Below, piece by piece: positions 26,481 through 35,300 of a stretch of 64,000 nt of DNA (within the stretch, counting starts at the first letter, position 1; each line of letters opens with the position of its first letter). The position numbers were made by a program, and so were the translations under genes. A model generated the notes under the pieces. The model had not been told where the DNA came from. It saw only the letters and a list, made by a program, of their open reading frames with translations, and ran no database searches. The stretch spans positions 178,049 through 242,048 of the forward strand of contig NZ_FNEA01000005.1 in assembly GCF_900100045.1 (NCBI RefSeq), in the 5' to 3' direction. Origin of the DNA: Paracoccus denitrificans (GTDB taxonomy: Bacteria > Pseudomonadota > Alphaproteobacteria > Rhodobacterales > Rhodobacteraceae).

Positions 26481-27060
26481 ACTGGAAGCCAAGTCCTTCG
26501 GCCCGCGCCAGGTGCTGGGGCCACTGACGCTCTCGGTCGCGCGGGGCGAGCGGCTGGCGATCCTCGGCCCCTCGGGCATCGGGAAATCGACGCTGCTGCG
26601 CATCCTGGCCGGTCTCGACGCGGGGTATCGCGGCCAGCTCGACAGCGCCGACCGCCTGGCCGTGGTGTTCCAGGAGCCGGTGCTGCTGCCCTGGCGCGAT
26701 GCGATCGCCAACATCGCCATTCCGACCGGCCGCGACGCGGCCACCGCGCGCGACTGGCTGGCGCAGGTCGGACTGGCGGGGCATGAGACGAAATTCCCGC
26801 GCCAGCTTTCGCTGGGCCAGCAGCGGCGGCTGGCCCTGGCCCGCGCCTTTGCCGCCGGACCGGACATATTGCTGATGGACGAGCCCTTTGCCTCGCTGGA
26901 TGCCGGGACGGCGGCACGAATGCTGGCCTTGACCGACGCGCTGCTGGATCGCAGCGGCGCCGGGCTGGTGCTGGTCACGCATGACCCGGCCGAGGCCGCA
27001 GCGCTGAAAGCCCACGCCCTGCACCTGACCGGCGATCCGGCGCGGCTTCAGAAGGACTGA
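26470..27060 (+). CDS. ABC transporter ATP-binding protein (SsuB/TauB type)
   Basis: 196 residues, short for this group (usually about 250) because the C-terminal extension is missing. Walker A is GPSGIGKST, the Q-loop is VVFQEPVLLPW, the signature is LSLGQQRR (LSGGQ variant with Leu in place of the first Gly), Walker B is ILLMDEPFASLD, and the switch His is in LVTHDPAEA. The ATP machinery is complete. The 3' end overlaps the convergent SoxYZ-like gene by 13 bases, so high expression of either could interfere with the other. Confidence 0.85.
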   Translation: MRLELEAKSFGPRQVLGPLTLSVARGERLAILGPSGIGKSTLLRILAGLDAGYRGQLDSADRLAVVFQEPVLLPWRDAIANIAIPTGRDAATARDWLAQVGLAGHETKFPRQLSLGQQRRLALARAFAAGPDILLMDEPFASLDAGTAARMLALTDALLDRSGAGLVLVTHDPAEAAALKAHALHLTGDPARLQKD

Positions 27061-27818
27061 TCCCAGACCCGGCCCTCGGTATCCTCGGCATGGACCGTCA
27101 CCGGCCCCTCGCCCGGCACATGGGCAAAGCGGAACACCGGATCTTCGGAGATCGAGATCCCGGCCTCCATGGTGAACAGCGGCGCCTCGCCCTGCTTCAC
27201 CTCCAGCGTCTGGATGAACTCGGCGGGAATGGTCAGCAGCGTCACCTGATCGCGTTGCAGGCCCGAGAAATTCGGATGCCGGATCATCAGCGTGCCGACC
27301 TGGCGCCCATCCCCTTCGGTCTGGCGAAAGCGCATCTCGCCCATGGTGGCGCGCACCTCGTCCATGCTTTTGCCCGCTGGCGCCGCGCAGCCGCCCGAGG
27401 CTTTCACGAAGCGCCCGGCCATGACCTTGCGCCCATCCTCCAGCGTGGCGATGGCGCGCAGGTCGGAATAGCTGTCCACCCGCACCCGAACCTCGAAATC
27501 CAGGGGCATCAATGCCTCGCCGAATGTGAACTCGGCCGCCACCGGCGCGGGATTGCCGTCCACCACCAGCGCCAGCGCACGGATCGCGGGAGCGCCGGGC
27601 GGCTGGGTGATGCGCACCGGCACCAACGCCGGATTGTCGGCGCGCGGCGGCGCGTCGAGGTCGAAGATCGCCGGGTCGACCGGCGGCTCGTCATCCGTGC
27701 CGATCACCGCCAAACGCATGTCGTCCCACAGGGCCGAGGGCTGCATGGGATTCGCCACCTCGCCCGCCAGCGCCGCCGGGGCCAGCATCGATGCGAAAAG
27801 CAGGCAGGCCAGTCTCAT
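27048..27818 (-). CDS. Quinoprotein-dehydrogenase-associated fused SoxYZ-like carrier protein
   Basis: About 256 residues with a Sec signal (MRLACLLFASMLAPAALAG). The N-terminal half resembles SoxY and the C-terminal half SoxZ. At their junction stands KASGGCAAPAGKS. Its Cys144 is the only cysteine of the mature protein and matches the swinging-arm cysteine at the C-terminus of SoxY (GGCGG). Such fused carriers are known next to PQQ dehydrogenases together with SoxH-like hydrolases and have been proposed as part of a quinoprotein relay; their chemistry is not established. It overlaps the end of pqqE by 4 bases, so it is the last gene of the pqq operon. The true start is ATG 27818. Confidence 0.85.
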   Translation of the reverse strand: MRLACLLFASMLAPAALAGEVANPMQPSALWDDMRLAVIGTDDEPPVDPAIFDLDAPPRADNPALVPVRITQPPGAPAIRALALVVDGNPAPVAAEFTFGEALMPLDFEVRVRVDSYSDLRAIATLEDGRKVMAGRFVKASGGCAAPAGKSMDEVRATMGEMRFRQTEGDGRQVGTLMIRHPNFSGLQRDQVTLLTIPAEFIQTLEVKQGEAPLFTMEAGISISEDPVFRFAHVPGEGPVTVHAEDTEGRVWDQSF

Positions 27819-28951
27819 CCCCGCTTCTCCCTTGTCATGCGGCGATAGACCAGCACGGTCGAATCGCTGGCCGCCTCGGCCTCGGCCGCGGCGCGCAGCC
27901 GGGCATGCAGGCCAGAGCGCGAACAGACCGGATCGGTGGCCCGGGCATCGCCCGCCAGCGCCATGGCCTGGCAGCGGCAGCCGCCGAAGTCGATCTCGCG
28001 CCGCTCGCAAGAGGCGCAGGGCTCGGGCATCCAGCCGGTGCCGCGAAAGGCGTTGAAGGCCGCGCCGTCGTGCCAGATCCGGGCCAGCGGCACCTCGCGC
28101 ACGTTCTCGAACGCCAGCCCCTTGATGGTCTGGGCGGCATGGCAGGGCAGCACGGTGCCGTCCGGTGCGACGTTCAGCCCGGTCGAGCCCCAGCCGCCCA
28201 TGCAGCTTTTCGGGAACGCCGCCAGATGGTCGGCGGGCACATAGTCGATGACCATGCGGCCCTGCAGGCGCCGGCGGGCCTCGTCCACCACCTCGCGTGC
28301 GCGGGTCGCCTGGGCCTGGGTCGGCATCAGCGGCCGGCGGTTCAGGTCGGCCCAGCCGTGGAACTGCACGGTCGCGACCTCGATGCGCCGGCAGCCCAGT
28401 TCTTCGGCCAGGTCGATCATCTCGGGCAGCCGGTCCAGGTTCTGGCGATGCACCACCGCATTCAGCGTCATCGGAAAGCCGATGGCGCGGGACCATTGCG
28501 CCACCTGCATCTTGCGCGCGAAGCTGCCGCCATAGCCGCTGATCCAGTCGGCCATCTCGGCGTCGATGCCTTGCAGGGACAGCTGGATGTGATCGACCAC
28601 GCCGTCCAGTTCGCGCAGCCGCGCCTCGGTCAGCCCGATCCCCGAAGTGATGAGGTTGACGTAAAGCCCGGCATCGCGTGCCGAGGCGGCGATCTCGGCC
28701 AGGTCGCGGCGCGAGGCGGGCTCGCCGCCCGACAGATGCACCTGCAGCACGCCCAGGCCGGCGGCCTGCCGGAACACCTCGGCCCATTCCGCCGCCTTCA
28801 GCTCGGCGCTGGCGCGGGTCAGCTCGACCGGGTTCGAGCAATAGGGGCAGGCCAGCGGGCAGCGATGCGTCAGTTCCGCCAGCATGGCCATGGGCAGGCC
28901 GACGCGGACCGGGTTGCCGTCTATGTCGCGGGGGGCGGGATCGTCTCTCAT
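27815..28951 (-). CDS. pqqE: PqqA peptide cyclase (radical SAM), PQQ biosynthesis protein E
   Basis: A 378-residue radical SAM enzyme that forms the Glu-Tyr carbon-carbon crosslink in PqqA, the first step of PQQ synthesis. The SAM cluster motif is HRCPLACPYC (Cys31, Cys35, Cys38). The C-terminal SPASM cysteines are in KSCMGGWGS, LPCHAAQTI, PCASCERREIDFGGCRCQA and DPVC. It needs PqqD to present PqqA. It overlaps pqqD at the 5' end and the SoxYZ-like gene at the 3' end, each by 4 bases. Identification is secure. Confidence 0.96.
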   Translation of the reverse strand: MRDDPAPRDIDGNPVRVGLPMAMLAELTHRCPLACPYCSNPVELTRASAELKAAEWAEVFRQAAGLGVLQVHLSGGEPASRRDLAEIAASARDAGLYVNLITSGIGLTEARLRELDGVVDHIQLSLQGIDAEMADWISGYGGSFARKMQVAQWSRAIGFPMTLNAVVHRQNLDRLPEMIDLAEELGCRRIEVATVQFHGWADLNRRPLMPTQAQATRAREVVDEARRRLQGRMVIDYVPADHLAAFPKSCMGGWGSTGLNVAPDGTVLPCHAAQTIKGLAFENVREVPLARIWHDGAAFNAFRGTGWMPEPCASCERREIDFGGCRCQAMALAGDARATDPVCSRSGLHARLRAAAEAEAASDSTVLVYRRMTREKRG

Positions 28952-29256
28952 GCCGGCCCCCCGGCCTCACCGTCCAGGAACACCATGCGCCGGTCCATCA
29001 GGTCGCGCAGGAATTCCTGCACGTCGCCCTCGATCTGCTCGGGCGGCGCGTCGTAGCGGGTGCAAAGCGTCTCGATCACCTCGGCCAGGCTGCGCTTGCC
29101 GTCCAGTTCCGACAGGATCGCATGGCCCACCGGGTCGAGCTGGATCACCCGCTCGGGCGCCAGCAGCACGCGGATGCCGCGCACGCGGTCGTCATGCAGC
29201 CGCACGCCCCGCGGCAGATAGGGCACCGCGGCCCCGCTGATGCGATCCGCGCTCAT
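28948..29256 (-). CDS. pqqD: PQQ biosynthesis peptide chaperone PqqD
   Basis: A 102-residue RiPP recognition-element protein that binds PqqA and delivers it to PqqE. Typical features are PYLPRGVRLHDDRVRGIRVL, the APERVIQLDPVGHAIL strand-helix and the DVQEFLRDLMDRRMV C-terminus. The start ATG 29256 overlaps the pqqC stop by 4 bases; an open frame extends further upstream but lies within pqqC. It is of normal length and not fused to pqqC or pqqE as in some other bacteria. Confidence 0.95.
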   Translation of the reverse strand: MSADRISGAAVPYLPRGVRLHDDRVRGIRVLLAPERVIQLDPVGHAILSELDGKRSLAEVIETLCTRYDAPPEQIEGDVQEFLRDLMDRRMVFLDGEAGGPA

Positions 29257-30047
29257 GAGGCACCCGCGGCCTCGGGCGCCGGCTCGGGGATCGCCGCGTC
29301 CAGAAGCCCCTCGCCCGGACGCCAGGCGCCGGGGGGTATGTTGCCCTGCACATAGCCGTGCCACAGCGCGTCGAGCTGCGCCCACAGCACGTCGGTCTTG
29401 AAGACCAGCGCCGCCGCCGCTGCATCCTGCCTTTCCAGCGTATCGGCACGGTCCAGAACATAGTTCAGGCCGAATTCGACATCCTTCGGCGCCTCGCTCA
29501 GCCGGTTGCGGAAATAGGCGAGGCTGACGTCGTCGGCGAAATCGTAATGCTTCAGCAGCCCCTCGATGCGCTCGGCATGGATCCTGGGCGCGAACATCTC
29601 GGTCAGGCTGGCGGCCACGGCATCCAGCAGCGGCATGTCGCGCACGAAGCGGACATAGGCATCGACGGCAAAGCGGGTCGCGGGCATCACGCCCGCGCCG
29701 CTGGCGACGTAATCGGGGTCGAGGCCGACCGCCCGGGCCAGCGCCAGCCAGCGCCGGATGCCGCCGCCCTGATCGACGCCACCGTCGTGATCCTCGATGC
29801 GGCTACGCCAGATACGGCGCAGCTGCGGATCCTCGACCCGCGACAGGAAGGCCGCGTCCTTCATCGGAATGCGCGACTGGTATTGCCAGCGGTTGACGAC
29901 CCAGGCCCGCACCTCGTCGGGCGTGCATTCCCCGCCATGCAGGCGTTTGTGGAACGGGTGGCGGTCGTGATAGCGCTCGGCGCCGATGCGCTTCAGGCGC
30001 TCGTGGAACTCGGCGCGGGTCTGGACGCGGTGGTCGGCAAGTTTCAT
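29253..30047 (-). CDS. pqqC: Pyrroloquinoline-quinone synthase
   Basis: A 264-residue cofactor-free oxidase doing ring closure and the eight-electron oxidation of AHQQ, the last step of PQQ synthesis. It shows YHDRHPFHKRLHGGECTPDEV, VVNRWQYQSRIPMKDAA, HDGGVDQGGGIRRWL and RFVRDMPLLDAVAASLTEMFAPRIHAER, the conserved active-site segments. The C-terminal about 20 residues are Pro/Ala/Glu-rich and probably disordered. Coupled by 4-base overlaps to pqqB upstream and pqqD downstream. Confidence 0.96.
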   Translation of the reverse strand: MKLADHRVQTRAEFHERLKRIGAERYHDRHPFHKRLHGGECTPDEVRAWVVNRWQYQSRIPMKDAAFLSRVEDPQLRRIWRSRIEDHDGGVDQGGGIRRWLALARAVGLDPDYVASGAGVMPATRFAVDAYVRFVRDMPLLDAVAASLTEMFAPRIHAERIEGLLKHYDFADDVSLAYFRNRLSEAPKDVEFGLNYVLDRADTLERQDAAAAALVFKTDVLWAQLDALWHGYVQGNIPPGAWRPGEGLLDAAIPEPAPEAAGAS

Positions 30048-30934
30048 GGCGCGATCTCCATACCGTCATGGCCGATCTGCCAGCCCGCCGCCTGCGCCAT
30101 CGCACGCTCGGGGCTGGCCGGATCGACCAGCGGGTTCGAATTGTTCAGATGCACATAGATGCGGGCACCAAGCGCCAGGTCGCGCAGCCCCTCCAGGCTG
30201 CCGTCGGGGCCTGATACCGGCACATGCCCCATGCGCCGCCCGGTCTTGGCTCCAAGGCCGGCGCGGACCATTTCGTCATCCGTCCACAGCGTGCCGTCGA
30301 ACAGCAGCGCATCCGCGCCCGAGATCCGTTCGCACAGCCAGTCGGGAACCGAGGCGCAGCCGGGGATATAGAAGACCCGCCGCCCCTCGGCAGCCAGTTC
30401 GACGCCCACGGTCTGCTCGCCCATCAGGTCGGTCTCGACCTGCTCGCCCTCCATGTAGAGCGGCACCTTGCCCGGCACGGCGAAAAGCCGCGCGACAAGG
30501 CCGGGCGCCAGCTCGAAGCTTTCCTCCAGCGCCAGCTCGCGCCGGGCGACCAACCGGGGGTCCAGCGCGGCAAGCATCGGATTGGCGGCCAGCACGGCAT
30601 GGATGGCGGGGGTCGCGAACAGGTCGAACCCCTGCCCCTCGCGCAGGGTCAGCAGGCCCGCGACATGGTCGATATCGCCGTTGGTCACCAGCACCGAGCG
30701 GATCGGAGAGCCGCGCAGCCCCCCGGGCCGCAGCGCCGGCGTCGCGGCCAGCTGCTGGCGCAGGTCGGGCGAGGCGTTGACCAGCGCCCAGTCCCGGCCA
30801 TTCGCAGAGACGGCAATCCCGCTTTGGCTCATGGCGGGAATGCGTCCTGCGCGCGCGGCCTCGCAGTTGCGGCAACCACAGTTCCACTGCGGCACGCCAC
30901 CGCCGGCGCCGCTGCCGAGAATCACGATACGCAT
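30044..30934 (-). CDS. pqqB: PQQ biosynthesis protein PqqB (metallo-hydrolase fold)
   Basis: A 296-residue metallo-beta-lactamase-fold enzyme, shown for other PqqB proteins to hydroxylate the diglutamyl-tyrosine intermediate. It starts MRIVILGSGAGGGVPQWNCGC, with the structural zinc cysteines in WNCGCRNCEAAR. It also has LVTNGDIDHVAGLL and IYVHLNNSNPLVDP. It is separated from pqqA by 66 bases containing a strong hairpin, and then runs with overlaps into pqqC. Identification is secure. Confidence 0.95.
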   Translation of the reverse strand: MRIVILGSGAGGGVPQWNCGCRNCEAARAGRIPAMSQSGIAVSANGRDWALVNASPDLRQQLAATPALRPGGLRGSPIRSVLVTNGDIDHVAGLLTLREGQGFDLFATPAIHAVLAANPMLAALDPRLVARRELALEESFELAPGLVARLFAVPGKVPLYMEGEQVETDLMGEQTVGVELAAEGRRVFYIPGCASVPDWLCERISGADALLFDGTLWTDDEMVRAGLGAKTGRRMGHVPVSGPDGSLEGLRDLALGARIYVHLNNSNPLVDPASPERAMAQAAGWQIGHDGMEIAP

Positions 30935-30950
30935 GGGAAAGGCTCCGGCA

Positions 30951-30981
30951 GGCCCGGCCCCCGGCTGCCGGGGACCGGGCC
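30951..30981 (-). terminator. Attenuator-like hairpin between pqqA and pqqB
   Basis: GGCCCGG and CCCCGG pair with CCGGGG and CCGGGCC around a 3-base loop (13 pairs, one mismatch). It lies 19 bases after the pqqA stop and 16 before pqqB, and has no T-run. It probably reduces read-through or protects the short pqqA message so that PqqA peptide is made in excess of the enzymes (inference). Confidence 0.65.
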
Positions 30982-31000
30982 GGGGAATATCGCCGGCGGG

Positions 31001-31093
31001 TTAGAACAGAACCGGCTCGTCCTCGGCCGGGGCATACATGTTGATTTCCATGCCGCAGGCGATTTCCTTCGGCGCGGGTTTGGTCCAGGCCAT
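31001..31093 (-). CDS. pqqA: PQQ precursor peptide PqqA
   Basis: A 30-residue peptide beginning MAWTKPAPKEIACGMEINMY and ending APAEDEPVLF. Glu16 and Tyr20, in the conserved E-x3-Y spacing (MEINMYAPA), are the residues joined by PqqE to become PQQ. A very strong ribosome-binding site AGGAGGAGGA stands just upstream, fitting a peptide that is consumed stoichiometrically. It is the first gene of the pqqABCDE-SoxYZ-like operon and divergent from the SoxH-like hydrolase gene across 139 bases. Confidence 0.95.
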   Translation of the reverse strand: MAWTKPAPKEIACGMEINMYAPAEDEPVLF

Positions 31094-31151
31094 GAGTCCT
31101 CCTCCTCAAGGTCACCGCATGAATGCGGCTGTTTCGATGCTAAGCCGCTTG

Positions 31152-31170
31152 GGCGTTCAGTCAACACGCC
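31152..31170. promoter_or_regulatory. Candidate operator in the pqqA / hydrolase divergent promoter
   Basis: GGCGT and ACGCC form a perfect 5-bp inverted repeat spaced by 9 bases. A second inverted repeat, CCGCAT-GA-ATGCGG, lies at 31115-31128 in the pqqA leader. Either could bind the FlhR-like regulator. This is inference from position only. Confidence 0.3.
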
Positions 31171-31232
31171 AAAGGTCGTAGATGGCACGGGTCGCGGGCT
31201 TGTGTTAGCCTTGCCGCGCGAAAGGAAAGCGG

Positions 31233-32288
31233 ATGTTCCATCTGGTCCTTGCCGCCTGCCTGGCGGCCCAGCCCGCCACCTGCCAGCCCCGCCTGCTGCC
31301 TGCCGGCGACGCCCCCACGCGCGAGGATTGCGAGGCGCGCGCCGCGCCCGTCGCCCGCGACTGGCTGGCCCGGCATCCGCAACTGACCGGCGACGGGCCG
31401 CGCTGCGTCGAAACCGCCGCACTGCCCGCCCTGACCGTGCAGGAGGCGGCGCCGGGCGTCCATGTGCATCAGGGCGCGATGGCGCAGATCTCGCCGCAGA
31501 ACCGCGGGCGGATCGCCAACCTGTCCTTCGTCATCGGCGAGACGGTGGCGGTGATCGACGCCGGCGGCAGCCGCGCCGAGGGCGAAGCGCTTTACGCCGC
31601 GATCCGGCAGGTGACCGACAGGCCGATAAGCCACCTGATCCTGACCCATATGCATCCCGACCACATCCTGGGCGCCGAGGTGTTTTCCGAAGCCGGCGCC
31701 ACCATCGTCGCCGATGCCCGCCTGCCCGAAGCGGTGGCGCGGCGGGCGGAAAGCTGGATGGCCTCGGTCCCGCGCCAGATCGGCGCGGCGGCCTTTGCCG
31801 GCACGAGGATCGCCTCGGTGGACCAGACCGTCGATTCCCCGCAGGCGCTGTCGCTGGGCGACCGGCAGTTGCGGCTGACGCCGGTCGCCTCGGCCCATAC
31901 CGGCAGCGACATGACCGTTCTGGACGAAGAGACCGCCACGCTGTTCACCGGCGACCTGGTGTTCCTGGGCCTGACGCCCTCGCTCGACGGCTCGCTTGCG
32001 GGCTGGCTCGACTGGATCGCCGCGCCGCCCGACCCCGAGCCGGCGCTGATCGTGCCCGGCCATGGCCCGGTCGTGGAAAGCTGGGACGAGGCGGTCACGC
32101 CCCAGCGCCAATACCTGACCGCGCTGCGCGACGCCACGCGCGAGGCGATCGGCGCCGGCCTGCCGCTGTCGCAGGCGATCCCGGCCATCGTCGCGGCGAT
32201 GCAGCCGGTCTCGGAAGGCTGGGCCGATTTCCGCAGCACCACCGCGCGCAATGCCGCCGCGGCCTATGCGCAACTGGAATGGGAATAG
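31233..32288 (+). CDS. Quinoprotein relay system zinc metallohydrolase (SoxH-like)
   Basis: 351 residues starting MFHLVLAACLAAQPATC, a short export signal. A Cys-containing N-terminal segment (about residues 17-60) precedes a metallo-beta-lactamase domain with the zinc motif THMHPDH (His139, His141, Asp143, His144), then SAHTGSDM, LFTGDLVFLG and VPGHGPV. This N-terminal extension plus hydrolase is the type described as quinoprotein relay system zinc metallohydrolase 2, found near PQQ dehydrogenases along with a SoxYZ-like carrier. The substrate is unknown; a thioester or thiol conjugate on the SoxYZ-like cysteine is an attractive guess. It is divergent from pqqA and 57 bases before the alpha-2-macroglobulin. 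Confidence 0.85.
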   Translation: MFHLVLAACLAAQPATCQPRLLPAGDAPTREDCEARAAPVARDWLARHPQLTGDGPRCVETAALPALTVQEAAPGVHVHQGAMAQISPQNRGRIANLSFVIGETVAVIDAGGSRAEGEALYAAIRQVTDRPISHLILTHMHPDHILGAEVFSEAGATIVADARLPEAVARRAESWMASVPRQIGAAAFAGTRIASVDQTVDSPQALSLGDRQLRLTPVASAHTGSDMTVLDEETATLFTGDLVFLGLTPSLDGSLAGWLDWIAAPPDPEPALIVPGHGPVVESWDEAVTPQRQYLTALRDATREAIGAGLPLSQAIPAIVAAMQPVSEGWADFRSTTARNAAAAYAQLEWE

Positions 32289-32345
32289 ATTGCCTCGCCC
32301 GCGCGCCGGTGCCACAACTATGCCGAGCACGATAGGAGTAAGGCC

Positions 32346-35300
32346 ATGGCACATCCCGTCTGGCACGGTTTCATCGCGGCGGCCCTGGGCGGGCTTCTCG
32401 TCACCGGCGCGGCTCTGGCACAGGATGCACCGCTGCCCGAACGGCGGCTGTCCCTGCAGGCCGATACCGACCTGCCGGGCGGCGACCTGGGGCCGATCTT
32501 CGACACCACGCTGCAAGCCTGCGTGCAGGCATGCCTGGGCAATGACGACTGCCGCGCGCTGACCTACAACCAGCGGTCCCGCGCCTGCTTCCCCAAGGGT
32601 GAGGGCACGGGCTCCGCGACCGCCTTTGCCGGCGCGCTGTCGGGCCATGTCGTGGCGACCACGGCCGAGGAACGGCTGCGCGCCGAATCCCGTGCCAAGG
32701 CCGCCCCCTTCGTCGCGCCGCAGGATCTGGCCGCCGCGCAATCGCTGGCCCGATCCTTTCCGGCCCTGCACCCGCCGCTGGGCGCGGACTATCCGCAGGG
32801 CAGCGCGCAGGCTGCCGAAGCCTCGGGCGAACTGGCGCTGGCGGCGCGGATCACCGCCGCCGAGGTCGCACGCTATGACCGGCCCGCCGACTGGACCAAT
32901 CTCGCCCGGCTGACGCTCTATACCAGCAACCAGGGCGACGGCGAGGCATCGAACGCCATCGCTTCGATGGCGATCAACGGCTATCTGCGGGCGGGCGAGG
33001 ATGCGGTGGCGGCCCGGGCGCTGTCCTGGCTCGCCATGGCGTGGGAGCGGCTGGACCGCGGTCGCGACGCGCTGTCGGCGCTGCGGCTGGCGGCGCGGCT
33101 TTCGCCCGGCGACGACGCCATCGCCCAGGCGCTCGAGGAATCGCAGGCCCGCAACGGGCTGCGCGTCACCGACACCCAGGTCGAAGCCGAGGGCAAGATG
33201 CCGCGCTTCTGCGCGGTGATGTCGCGCGAACTCTCCTCCGGCACCGATTATGCGCAATTCCTGCGCCTGCCCGGCCGCGACCTGACCGTCGAGGCCGATG
33301 GCGAACGGCTTTGCGTCGCCGGCCTGACCCATGGCCAGGATGTCGAGCTGACCCTGCGCGCCGGCCTGCCCGCCGCCGATGGCGAGACGCTGGCCCGCGA
33401 CGTGACGCTGAAAGGCTATGTCCGCGACCGCGCGCCCTCGGTCCGCTTTCCCGGCCGCGCCTATGTGCTGCCGGCCTCGGGCGACCAGCGGCTGTCCATG
33501 GTGACGGTCAATGCCGACACGATCGACCTGCGCCTGCTGCGCATTTCCGACCGCAACCTGATCCGCGCCATGGCCGAGGACATGTTCGCGACGCCGCTGG
33601 ACAGCTGGCGCGCCGATTATTTCAGCGATCGCATGGCGCGCGAGGTCTGGAAGGGCTCGGCGCAGGTGGCCAGGCCGATGGGGCAGGAAACCCTGAACCA
33701 GGAACTGACCACCAGCCTCGCCATTCCCGCCGAGGCCGGCCCGCTGGAACCCGGCATCTATATCGTCGAGGCCGGCATCGAGAACCAGAACGTCTCGGAT
33801 ACCGGGCTTGCCACGCAATGGTTCGTGATCTCGGATTTCGGGATCTCCACCTTCTCGGGCGCCGACGGGCTGACCGTCGCCGTGCGCAGCCTTGCCGACA
33901 CCTCGGCCAAGGCGGGGGCCGAGGTCGCTTTGATCAGCCGCTCGAACGAGGTGCTGGCCAAGGCCGCGACCGATGCGGACGGCATCGCGCATTTCGCGCC
34001 GGGCCTCGCCATGGGCAAGGAAGGCGCCGCGCCGGCGCTGGTCACGGCGACCGAATGGCAGGGCGAGGGCGCCGAGCGTGCGCCCCGCGACATGGCCTTC
34101 CTGTCGCTCTCGGACCCCGAATTCGACCTTTCCGACCGCGGCGTCGAGGGCCAGCCCCCCGCACCGCCCATCGACCTGTTCGTGACCACCGACCGCGGCG
34201 CCTACCGCGTCGGCGAGACGGTGAACGCGACGGTGCTGGCCCGCAATGCCGAGGCCCGGGCGCTGGAAAACCTGCCGCTGACCGCGGTGATCCTGCGTCC
34301 CGACGGGGTCGAGGCGACGCGCCTGCCCGCGCAGGATGCCGGCGCCGGCGGCAGCGTGGTCAACTGGCAGATCCCCGGCAACGCCCCGCGCGGCACCTGG
34401 CGGATGGAGCTGCGCACCGAGGCGGACGGCCCGGCGCTGGCCACCGCGCGCATGCTGGTCGAGGATTTCCTGCCCGAGCGCATCGACTTCACCCCGCGCC
34501 TGCCCGAAGGCCCGGCGCGCGCCGGCGGCACGCTGGAGCTGTCGCTTTCGGCGCATTGGCTGTTCGGCGCGCCGGCCGCGAACCTGCCGGTCGAGGGGTT
34601 GTTGCGCCTGTCGCCCACCCGCAGCCTGGACGGTTTCGACGGCTATGCCTTCGGCCGGCACGACGACGACAGCGCGCCAGTAACCGACAGCCTGCCTGCG
34701 GGGGTGACCGACGCACAGGGCAATTACCAGGCGCGGATCGAACTGCCGCCCGCCGGCGAACTCGGCCCCCGCCCGGTCGAGGCCGAGGTGGTGCTGGACA
34801 TCCGCGAAGGCGCCGGCCGTCCGGTCGAGCGCAGCGAATCCCGCGTGGTCATGCCCGAGGCCCCGACCGTCGGCATCAGGCCGCTGTTCGAGGGCGATAC
34901 GGTTTCGGAAAACGCCGAGGCGCGCTTTGCGCTCATCGCCGTCGGCCCGGACCTGAAACCGGCGGCCGAGCCGCTGCGCTGGGTTCTGAACCGCGTCGAC
35001 ACCGACTACCAATGGTATTCGCTGGGCGGGCAGTGGAACTGGGAGGTGATCACCTCGCGCACCCGCATCGCCGAAGGCGTGGCCGAGCCGGGCGAGGTCG
35101 CGGCCGAGGTCGCGGTCCAGGTCCAATGGGGCCAGTATGAGCTGGTGGCCGAGCCGGCCTCGGGCCAGGGCGGGCCAAGCTCGGTGCAGTTCTACTCGGG
35201 CTGGGGCGCGGTGGCGAATTCCGGGACCCAGACGCCCGACCGCCTGAAGGTGGCGCTGGACCGGCCCGCCTATCGCAGCGGCGAGACCGCGCGCGTCCAG

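Noticed and set aside
31183..31206. TGGCAC in the hydrolase upstream region as a sigma-54 -24 element
   Set aside because: No TTGC-type -12 element lies at the required distance.
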